The notes below the pieces were generated by a model. That model was not told the DNA's origin and made no database searches. It was given only the letters and a program-made list of their open reading frames with translations. 12,394 bases of DNA from an uncultured Christensenellaceae bacterium (GTDB taxonomy: Bacteria > Bacillota > Clostridia > Christensenellales > Pumilibacteraceae), in contig CAJUQF010000052.1 in the NCBI GenBank assembly GCA_910588315.1, positions 1 to 12,394 of the forward strand, in the 5' to 3' direction. Every line of letters starts with the position of its first letter. Position 1 is the first letter of the stretch. Of the stretch, positions 7,901-12,394 are shown in pieces. The position numbers were made by a program, and so were the translations under genes.

Positions 7901-9130
7901 GCGCGGCATGTAAGTAAGACGCTTGACAACAGCGATCTCATCGTCGGAAACATTGCCGCTGTACATGCCTTCCGCTGCCGAATGTTTATAAAGTTTGCTG
8001 TTAATTACCGTAACAAGTTCGTTGTTACGATACAAATTACCGTCGGCGTCCATTCTGTCAAAAACGCCGTGACCGTTCCACGTTTCAACGCCGCAAAGGT
8101 TGGCGCTCTCGTTGATGACCGCGCTCTTTTGCTCCGCAGTATAGTTTGCGCCGCGTCCGTATGTCGGGTAAGCGGAGATCACTCCTTTGGAAATCAAACC
8201 TTCGTCTGCCGTTTCGATAGGGATCTTGCGCGCTACCGTACCCAAATATTCGGCGGTATACCCGACCTTGGTCCTGACCTTGAAATCGTTGACGTATTCG
8301 CCTTTCGAAATATCTTCTTCCGAAACGTAGACGTTGTCGCTCGGGCTTGTCGGCTCGAGATTAACACTGCTATCGTATCCGAGAATGACCGTTTTCGGCG
8401 TCGGTTCGGAAGAGCTGTTGCACGAAACAAGTACGACGGTCAATACTATAACTATCGCCAATACGACGGCTACCGCGGCAATAATGATCTTTTTTCTGTC
8501 CCAAAAACCTTGTTTTGCCGCCGCTCCGCCCGAATGTTTATTGCCGCTCGCTTTGGCTTTTTGCTGTTTTTTATCCGTCTTGACTTTATTCTCGAGTTCT
8601 TTCTTCTTTTCCGGCGCCATATTGTCTACGGCTTGCTTTATCGCCGCCGACTTTCTTGCCGCAGCCATTTCTTCGCGGAGCGCCTTGTTCTTAGACTCCC
8701 GCTCGGCAGAACGCTGTTTGGCGCGCTCGAGCGCGTCGGTATTAACTATCTCGGCAGGCTCGGCTGCATTGTTTTTCCCGACAGCCGCACTTTTGGACGC
8801 AGTCTTTACAGCGCTCGTCTCCGTGGTTTTGGCGACGGGCTTTGCCGCACTGCCTGCGGGAGTGCCTTTCGCCGCGGGCTTTGCCACAGACGCGTTTTTG
8901 GATGCCGATGCCGAAGGCTTGGAAACGGGGGTTTGTACCGCGGCAGTACGCGCGACCGGCTTTTTCGACTCGACGGGCCGCGCCGCAGTCTGCGCCGGCT
9001 TAGCCGTACGCTCTGCGGGTTTGACCGTCGTCGGATGCGCAGTCGGGGTCTTGGAAATCGGGGTTACTTTAGCTCGAACAGTCGTATTTTTTACGTTCAA
9101 CTCGGGCTTATTGTTCTTTGAATCTGCCAA
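4904..9130 (-). CDS. Membrane-anchored M60-family (enhancin/mucinase-like) metallopeptidase with carbohydrate-binding modules
   Basis: A 1408-residue surface zinc peptidase; relatives cleave mucin-type glycoproteins. Order: a disordered Ala/Lys/Pro-rich tail without Phe, Tyr, Trp or Cys (1-208), whose 132-195 part is charged and possibly coiled coil; a membrane segment (215-236) ending in lipobox-like LVSC (234-237); a linker and an unassigned domain (about 245-400); the M60 domain (about 405-780) with TGLYAPAGE (419-427) and HEYNH (645-649), where Glu663 in GEVTNN is the likely third zinc ligand; a beta-rich region (about 800-910); a PA14-like part (about 950-1075); an F5/8 type C/CBM32-like domain (about 1140-1287); and a last beta-sandwich-like module (1295-1408). 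The start is TTG at 9128-9130 with AAAGGAGG 6 nt upstream; internal ATGs at 8666-8668 and 8618-8620 lack a good SD. The flavodoxin gene follows by 23 nt. Substrate is inferred. Confidence 0.88.
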   Translation of the reverse strand: MADSKNNKPELNVKNTTVRAKVTPISKTPTAHPTTVKPAERTAKPAQTAARPVESKKPVARTAAVQTPVSKPSASASKNASVAKPAAKGTPAGSAAKPVAKTTETSAVKTASKSAAVGKNNAAEPAEIVNTDALERAKQRSAERESKNKALREEMAAARKSAAIKQAVDNMAPEKKKELENKVKTDKKQQKAKASGNKHSGGAAAKQGFWDRKKIIIAAVAVVLAIVIVLTVVLVSCNSSSEPTPKTVILGYDSSVNLEPTSPSDNVYVSEEDISKGEYVNDFKVRTKVGYTAEYLGTVARKIPIETADEGLISKGVISAYPTYGRGANYTAEQKSAVINESANLCGVETWNGHGVFDRMDADGNLYRNNELVTVINSKLYKHSAAEGMYSGNVSDDEIAVVKRLTYMPRANGTSYNVTGLYAPAGEVIKVEMDEADMDATNGIAVFIGQALYNGKANNIWSARAINRMPIILSKLVLNKTNCTYDSERQVYTGYVGSHLGGPIYIYDERTEFSVTISGAVKYAHYIHGYTTKEEYEDNLKSSAPYFDLEVRENGVLHSGPKAAAGAQNLSYENIYDAAVLWEKISLVSTQRNKQGIVFLYDPFVAAGAAVAFPGQMSVNCPTGWMASSLNCAAFVKNGAWGNMHEYNHNFQGYGCGVGADGEVTNNALNLVEYSLFTKISEARQIGDFGGAGLGGWNSYTSATWALNRVNTGAITSTSGLAVYATLLHNFGQEAFIRSSSGKGLAYFQKFGEVTHHNMYYYTQLIKPYAAYDYPDLKTSQKQYPMFVPVSCVYQTGRSYNYDGQKKYITTMRPYVIKHGEPFDIDLNPYKSEGGMYGGGSIVIPSGFSYRIKKIVSPEHGKITSKGNNIFTFTPDENINSGKIVVTLAITKKDGAFAVEDVDLVLEFKQSHEMNKNMLERTIYTYTEETAPESAVAAYESNFDGAASKETVDNVNPVQNGNTEIWSKEPLPDNTFYEIKGKLHVGEAGKYRIALRGRWDCALYTAINKDADYTRVATIKTQESHANFYSDPETYHDFEHLDAGDWVYFKAILKSTRDHGGTNSYIGLGWGMFVPPQGVIDEDGNLIGSDGNIIENPQETITIAYANAYRASYEEIHEDFETDYFFLRDYKYTYTETLDYTVTQTPTSCENYTPWDSSDKYKIENMFDGNVETYIHSGKYNINADKPFKVDVELSEEITANRIIMYAPTTNNNATKYLPKAFQLWVSADGKTWVLAHSTSQSTLGTLKVSVDLDKEYTFKYYRLEVTDTHSVAAYKYIAISKIDFCKVKSYKDGAVFEADNEIFRYDGKWNTVSGLYTFGHIYEGRDNATLKFTFTGTAFAIFGYNDGKYGGFDVYIDGKKAASVTEKGETGGSQMVYLSDDLESGKHTVEIGCNNGTANIDNIVLWK
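8420..8488 (-). other. Internal transmembrane segment with lipobox-like LVSC in the M60 protein
   Basis: Residues 215-237 are preceded by the basic DRKK, form a 22-residue hydrophobic run and end in Leu-Val-Ser-Cys followed by a Ser/Pro/Thr linker. This looks exactly like a bacterial lipoprotein signal peptide, but it lies about 210 residues inside the protein. It may be a type II signal anchor, or a signal peptide cleaved by signal peptidase II to give a lipoprotein and release the cytoplasmic tail. Confidence 0.65.
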
Positions 9131-9136
9131 AGAATG

Positions 9137-9144
9137 CCTCCTTT
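9137..9144 (-). promoter_or_regulatory. Shine-Dalgarno site that fixes the TTG start of the M60 gene
   Basis: Minus-strand AAAGGAGG stands 6 nt before TTG at 9128-9130. No ATG or GTG lies at a suitable distance in this frame, so the strong SD decides the start. A 5-bp hairpin (ACTCG/CGAGT, 9146-9160) lies just upstream and leaves the SD single-stranded. Confidence 0.85.
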
Positions 9145-9182
9145 CACTCGCATTTCGAGTTGAATTTCGATCTACGTATAAT

Positions 9183-9211
9183 ATAATACCACAAAATATT
9201 CAAATATGCAA
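9183..9211 (-). promoter_or_regulatory. Putative extended -10 promoter of the M60-flavodoxin unit
   Basis: Minus strand: -35 TTGCAT (9206-9211), a 17-nt spacer and -10 TATTAT (9183-9188), preceded by TGG to make the extended -10 TGnTATTAT. Predicted transcription start is near 9176, giving a leader of about 45 nt that contains the strong SD. A second, overlapping choice is TTGAAT with 17 nt to TATACG. Confidence 0.65.
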
Positions 9212-9276
9212 ACGATTGAATTAACGTGACGGCAATTATACGCATTCGTATTTTTAATATGACTCACCGCTTGCAA

Positions 9277-9310
9277 ACAGCCGTCGCGCACTTGCATGCG
9301 GGACGGCTGT
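9277..9310 (-). terminator. Hairpin downstream of the GH32 gene, possible terminator
   Basis: ACAGCCGTC (9277-9285) pairs perfectly with GACGGCTGT (9302-9310), and four more pairs follow inside after one G-G mismatch, around a 6-nt loop. In the direction of the flanking minus-strand genes only TTTG follows, so the U-tract is weak. On the plus strand GATTTTT follows, but no plus-strand gene is there. It most likely ends or attenuates the GH32 transcript about 50 nt after its stop. Confidence 0.5.
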
Positions 9311-9358
9311 GATTTTTGCGATAGAAACTTGTAAAACTTTCAAGACACGGATAGTATG

Positions 9359-10711
9359 TCAATCGATATCGTATTTGATATACTCGCAATCGTCCGCTTC
9401 GATGGAAAGTTCCAATCCGTCGGCGCCGTCGTGCGGATAAATCGTCGATGTGAGCGCTCTGCCGTTCTCGAAAATTTCCACCGAATATTTATCCATTACC
9501 ACGGTAAGCCGTGTTTCATAACCGCTGCCGAAAGGCATGCGACGTATGCCGCGAACGCTGTCCGGGTCTTTTTCGTGCATGCGTATCTCCGATCCCGAGT
9601 TTGACCTGTCGAACACCCACTCGTCGCCCGCGAGTTTCAAAGACGTATAGCAATCCGGTCCGACGCGCAGTTTGAGATCGAGCGCCCGTAAATTCTTTGC
9701 TGATACGGTAAACATTCCCGTGATCATTCTGTCGGACAGCGTGCCGTTCACCTTTTTAGCCCGTCCTGCTTTTGCGGCGATCGCAGGGCTTTGAACCAGT
9801 CTGTCGCCCGCCACTTCGATACGGCGCGGCGCTGTAAGCATACCGGCAAACCCGTACACATATGACGGATGGGTACGGTCCCACATATCCATCCAACCTA
9901 TCATGACGTTATCGTTAAGAAACGTCTGCGGCGCATAAAAATCAAAGCCGTAATCGCAAATATGCCCGCGGTCGCTGCCTATGAATCGCTTATTCTTGTA
10001 ATCGAGTTTACCCAAAACATAACGCGTGGTATGTATATTCAAATGTCTGATACCGTCCGTAGGCGCAAACTGTTCGCTGTAAATAAGAACTCCGAGATCG
10101 GACTTGTAATCCGGACACTCGAGCATTATACCGGCGCAATCTCTGCCGAACACGTCAAACTCGAACGTCCACTTGAGAAGATCGTCCGACGAATATATAA
10201 GAAGCCTTCCGCGTCCGTGTTTTTTCCGCGCCGCGACGATAGCATAAAACTTATCGTTTTCGCGCCACACCTTGGGATCGCGAAAATCCTCCGGCGCATA
10301 CCCGTCGGGCAGATCGTCCGAAGAGATAACTACGCCGAGCTTGACGAACGACACTCCGTCGTCGCTCTTTGCAAGGCACTGGACCTGACGAATAGCGTTG
10401 CCGCCGCCGTTAAGACTGTGTCCCGTATACATCAGGTAAAGACTGCCGTTCCACTCTATGGCGCTGCCGGAAAAACAACCGTCGCGGTCGTACTTTCTGT
10501 CGGGATAAAGGGCGTTGGGAAGATGTTTCCAATGCGTAAGATCGTCGCTTACGGCGTGTCCCCAAATAATGGGTCCCCAAACCGTATCTGCTGGATACGA
10601 TTGATAAAAAGCGTGATACTTGCCTTTAAACTTGATCAGACCGTTGGGGTCGTTTATCCATCCCTGTTCGCCGGCAATGTGGAAAGAAGGTCTCAAAGTA
10701 TTGTTGTCCAT
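9359..10711 (-). CDS. GH32 beta-fructofuranosidase / sucrose-6-phosphate hydrolase, cytoplasmic
   Basis: A 450-residue glycoside hydrolase family 32 enzyme that splits fructose from sucrose, sucrose-6-phosphate or short fructo-oligosaccharides. The five-bladed propeller shows the three catalytic signatures: WINDPNG (18-24, nucleophile Asp21), FRDP (143-146, transition-state Asp145) and ECP (198-200, acid/base Glu198). The GH32 C-terminal beta-sandwich occupies about 330-450, with the family-like VEIFENGRALTSTIYP near the end. There is no signal peptide, so it acts inside the cell, as ScrB/SacA-type enzymes do. No phosphotransferase or sugar-transporter gene is in the window, so I cannot tell sucrose from sucrose-6-phosphate as substrate and give no symbol. 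I chose ATG 10709-10711 (GGAGA 5 nt upstream) over the longer frame opening at 10843, whose extra 44 residues match nothing and would overlap the promoter. Confidence 0.92.
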   Translation of the reverse strand: MDNNTLRPSFHIAGEQGWINDPNGLIKFKGKYHAFYQSYPADTVWGPIIWGHAVSDDLTHWKHLPNALYPDRKYDRDGCFSGSAIEWNGSLYLMYTGHSLNGGGNAIRQVQCLAKSDDGVSFVKLGVVISSDDLPDGYAPEDFRDPKVWRENDKFYAIVAARKKHGRGRLLIYSSDDLLKWTFEFDVFGRDCAGIMLECPDYKSDLGVLIYSEQFAPTDGIRHLNIHTTRYVLGKLDYKNKRFIGSDRGHICDYGFDFYAPQTFLNDNVMIGWMDMWDRTHPSYVYGFAGMLTAPRRIEVAGDRLVQSPAIAAKAGRAKKVNGTLSDRMITGMFTVSAKNLRALDLKLRVGPDCYTSLKLAGDEWVFDRSNSGSEIRMHEKDPDSVRGIRRMPFGSGYETRLTVVMDKYSVEIFENGRALTSTIYPHDGADGLELSIEADDCEYIKYDID

Positions 10712-10749
10712 GTCAGTCTCCGTCAAGATGTAAGCTTGTCGTCTCGCAC

Positions 10750-10778
10750 AATATAGCACATTTCTTCGCGAATTGCAA
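10750..10778 (-). promoter_or_regulatory. Putative promoter of the GH32 gene
   Basis: Minus strand: -35 TTGCAA (10773-10778), a 17-nt spacer and -10 TATATT (10750-10755), preceded by TGC to give an extended -10. Predicted start near 10743, leader about 32 nt with GGAGA before the ATG. Thus the GH32 gene can be transcribed apart from the gene upstream of it. Confidence 0.65.
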
Positions 10779-10787
10779 CCGAATCGG
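10779..10787. promoter_or_regulatory. Possible operator palindrome next to the GH32 -35 box
   Basis: CCGA-A-TCGG is a perfect 9-bp odd palindrome directly abutting the -35 hexamer. Its place suits a repressor or activator of a sugar-utilisation gene. No regulator gene is in the window, so the binding protein is unknown. Confidence 0.3.
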
Positions 10788-10803
10788 CTATGTTTTAGAG
10801 ACA

Positions 10804-10843
10804 GTGCAAGGCGGCACATCGTTTGACATGCCGCACATCGCAC
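10804..10843 (-). terminator. Imperfect hairpin after the large CBM protein gene
   Basis: GCGGCA (10811-10816) pairs with TGCCGC (10829-10834), and an outer GTGC/GCAC pair (10804-10807, 10840-10843) encloses it. An 8-bp direct repeat GCACATCG (10814-10821, 10833-10840) overlaps the arms. It sits 22 nt after the stop of the upstream gene and before the GH32 promoter, so a terminator or processing site is the natural reading, but no U-tract follows. Confidence 0.3.
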
Positions 10844-10864
10844 CGTATTTTCGAGATATAAAAT

Positions 10865-12394
10865 TTATGCGTTTTCCTCGTGCTTTACCGCGACGCGCCA
10901 CGCAAGCTGCACTTCGCCGTAAACTAAACCGTTGTCCTCGGCGCGCGACACCGGTGCGCTAACAGTGTCGTAACCGACGGTTTCTGGCGCGGTCTCGTAG
11001 TAAGTCACGACTTCGTCGAACGTCGCACCCGCCCAGCCTTCGTTAAGTTCTCGATCGCTCAGTTCGAGATAAAGCGTCTCGCCGATATACTCGTGCAAGT
11101 CGATAAAGTACGTGCGCATATCGCCGTAGGATACCTTTTGATCTCCGTCTCCGATGAACGGGAAATATGCATCGTCCGCATGGAAATGCGTAGATCTGTA
11201 CTCGCCGAGCATCGTGCCGTCGGCTTTATAGACCTTGACCGCCGCGGATCTGCCGCCCATTCTGAGCGAGATCCAGCCGGAGCCGGCAAGCTCGAAATTC
11301 GTCGAACGTATCGTCCACGTGTCACCGTCCGGGATACCCGTATCCAAGCCGGCAAGGAACCAACCGTTATTATTGAACGGCAATTTTTCGCCCCACATAT
11401 CGTTGCGGTCTATTACGCAGTCGTGAATATTAATAAAGCGCTCGGGTTCTTCCGCCGCAGCCACATTGACCGAGCAGTTTTTAACGACAGTCCAGCCGAC
11501 GAGATTGCCATTGTCGAATCCGCCGTTGGCTATTTGATACTTATAATCTTTCGCAAGTTCGAACGCGGTATTATCGGCAAGCCCGTCTTTATAATACGTC
11601 GAAAAGCTGTCTGCAAAAAACAGACCGTAATCGCCCGTCGCGTCGTCCGTGATGCGTATGAACACGCGTTTGCCCATAAACGCCGACAGATCCGCTTTAT
11701 ACGGCACGAGCGTGCAATCCTTTGCATTATCGCGAGCGTAACCGCGATTGTTATAGAACTTGGCGAGCACGTTATTCGTTCCGTCCTCGACTATTTCCAA
11801 ATATACTTGGTCGGGATTCTTCGCGCCTCCGAGCTTATATGTGATCCATCCGCTGCCGCCGACGGTGAACACCGAACTTGTAAGCGTGCCTTTCGCGCCT
11901 TCGTTGCCGCCCGTAACCACAAGTTCGTCATTTATATCGGTATAAGCATTGAAAAATTTGCCGTCCGCATTAAACGGTTTTTTCTCGTTCCAATATGTCG
12001 TAGCGTTATTTACCCTGCCGAGTTCGTCATTGCTCAGCGTCCAGCCTTCGAGATCGTTGTCGAACCCGCCGTTTGCCACGCGATACGCACGGGTATCGGT
12101 CATGTTAAGAACATAATTATACTCGAGTGTTTTCGTCTCGCCACTTACCGTAAACGTCACCGTCACGACAAGCGTATGCGTCGTAACTCTGTCCGTATAT
12201 GCTCCGAACGTGAGCTTGTAGATTGCGCCGTCGAGTTCGGCAGCCTCGCCGCCGTCCAAAGCGACGGAGTATGTAAGCGGAAGATTTTTGGGATTGTCGA
12301 TATTCTCCGACAGATCGACGTCCATCCCGGTCTTATCGGTTATAGCCCCGTCGAACAGATCGTAGTTCTTTTCTATGCCGTCCTCGTGTATGAG
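10865..12394 (-). CDS. Large, probably secreted multidomain protein with two tandem carbohydrate-binding-like modules, C-terminal part
   Basis: The 509 visible codons are open through the right edge, so only the C-terminal part is seen; an internal ATG at 12323-12325 is not the start. Seen: a beta-rich Ig-like stretch (edge residues about 25-100), then two related modules of about 165-185 residues. Both begin ANGGFDN..L.GW and share (W.EK.PFN..G.F), then GSGWI...GG, a DL..F/Y.G strand pair and an F...TYY end. Such 'NGGFE/D..GW' jelly-roll modules are known from extracellular glycoside hydrolases, including large GH32 fructanases of gut Bacillota. With a cytoplasmic GH32 downstream, a secreted fructan-degrading enzyme is my best guess, but the catalytic domain lies outside. 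There is no LPxTG or other anchor at the C-terminus, which ends in a hydrophilic HEENA. No hydrolase active site is visible. Confidence 0.8.
   Translation of the reverse strand, partial: LIHEDGIEKNYDLFDGAITDKTGMDVDLSENIDNPKNLPLTYSVALDGGEAAELDGAIYKLTFGAYTDRVTTHTLVVTVTFTVSGETKTLEYNYVLNMTDTRAYRVANGGFDNDLEGWTLSNDELGRVNNATTYWNEKKPFNADGKFFNAYTDINDELVVTGGNEGAKGTLTSSVFTVGGSGWITYKLGGAKNPDQVYLEIVEDGTNNVLAKFYNNRGYARDNAKDCTLVPYKADLSAFMGKRVFIRITDDATGDYGLFFADSFSTYYKDGLADNTAFELAKDYKYQIANGGFDNGNLVGWTVVKNCSVNVAAAEEPERFINIHDCVIDRNDMWGEKLPFNNNGWFLAGLDTGIPDGDTWTIRSTNFELAGSGWISLRMGGRSAAVKVYKADGTMLGEYRSTHFHADDAYFPFIGDGDQKVSYGDMRTYFIDLHEYIGETLYLELSDRELNEGWAGATFDEVVTYYETAPETVGYDTVSAPVSRAEDNGLVYGEVQLAWRVAVKHEENA
10991..11545 (-). 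repeat. Second copy of the NGGFDN...GW module
   Basis: The C-terminal copy of a tandem domain pair. It opens IANGGFDNGNLVGW and closes FDEVVTYYE. The copies share the positions of Trp, Gly and aromatic residues rather than long identical runs, and the DNA is not recognisably identical, so the duplication is old. Confidence 0.7.
11588..12085 (-). repeat. First copy of the NGGFDN...GW module
   Basis: The N-terminal copy of the tandem domain pair. It opens VANGGFDNDLEGW and closes FADSFSTYYKD. A linker of about 14 residues separates it from the second copy. The shared middle blocks are PFN..G.F and GSGWI...GG. Confidence 0.7.

Noticed and set aside
6011..9224. Long plus-strand open frames (about 300-520 codons) opposite the M60 gene
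   Set aside because: They are antisense to a gene with clear domains, have Arg/Tyr/Ile-rich unfolded-looking translations and no SD. They arise because the real gene rarely uses TTA, CTA and TCA codons.
9271..9276. Another TTGCAA as a -35 box in the gap before the M60 gene
   Set aside because: No acceptable -10 hexamer lies 16-18 nt downstream on the minus strand.
9869..10756. A 295-codon plus-strand frame opposite the GH32 gene
   Set aside because: Antisense shadow of a strongly supported GH32 enzyme; the translation matches no family and lacks an SD.
10712..10843. Upstream extension of the GH32 gene by 44 codons
   Set aside because: The extra residues are Arg/Cys-rich, unlike GH32, and the region holds a convincing promoter and SD.
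12323..12325. ATG as the start of the large CBM protein
   Set aside because: The frame stays open for 23 more codons to the edge, no SD is present, and the sequence begins inside a beta-rich domain.
1..12394. CRISPR array, tRNA, rRNA, insertion sequence or phage gene
   Set aside because: I found no regularly spaced repeats, cloverleaf-like segments, transposase motifs or terminal inverted repeats on reading both strands.

Overview
The window reads as a piece of chromosome from an uncultured, probably gut-associated anaerobic Clostridia-like bacterium (Bacillota). This is an inference. It rests on strong Shine-Dalgarno sites of the AGGAGG type, A+T-rich extended -10 promoters, and the gene repertoire: NAD-dependent L-lactate dehydrogenase, a flavodoxin of the Flavodoxin_4 type, a membrane-anchored M60 'enhancin/mucinase' peptidase with carbohydrate-binding modules, and GH32 fructan/sucrose hydrolysis. 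I see no rRNA, tRNA, CRISPR array, transposase or phage gene. Six of the seven genes lie on the minus strand.

Left part (1-3333). A minus-strand pair: an MMPL/RND-type membrane transporter (946-3255), followed after 12 nt by the N-terminal half of adenine deaminase (933 to beyond the left edge). A 78-bp divergent intergenic region separates this pair from L-lactate dehydrogenase (3334-4275, plus). The best promoter for the transporter lies so close to its ATG that the mRNA may be leaderless.

Middle (4276-9358). ldh converges with a minus-strand two-gene unit, and a hairpin terminator sits in between. The unit consists of a 1408-residue anchored M60-like metallopeptidase (TTG start behind a perfect SD; 4904-9130) and, 23 nt downstream, a small flavodoxin-like protein (4398-4880). 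The peptidase has a 208-residue Ala/Lys/Pro-rich N-terminal tail without any Phe, Tyr, Trp or Cys, then one hydrophobic segment ending in a lipobox-like LVSC, then the HEYNH zinc peptidase domain, a PA14-like region, an F5/8 type C (discoidin) domain and a C-terminal beta-sandwich-like module. A good extended -10 promoter is visible 45-80 nt upstream.

Right part (9359-12394). A cytoplasmic GH32 beta-fructofuranosidase / sucrose-6-phosphate hydrolase (9359-10711) with its own promoter lies downstream of the 3' end of a large protein (10865 to beyond the right edge). That protein carries an Ig-like stretch and two tandem copies of an 'NGGFDN...GW' carbohydrate-binding-like module. The likely logic is an extracellular glycan (perhaps fructan) binding/degrading enzyme feeding the intracellular GH32, with ldh at the end of fermentation; the M60 peptidase suggests that host or dietary glycoproteins are also targeted.

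I do not see a clearly new defence or mobile system. The observations most worth following are the architecture of the M60 protein (internal lipobox after a long aromatic-free tail), the shared TTGCA-type -35 boxes, and the possibly leaderless transporter mRNA.
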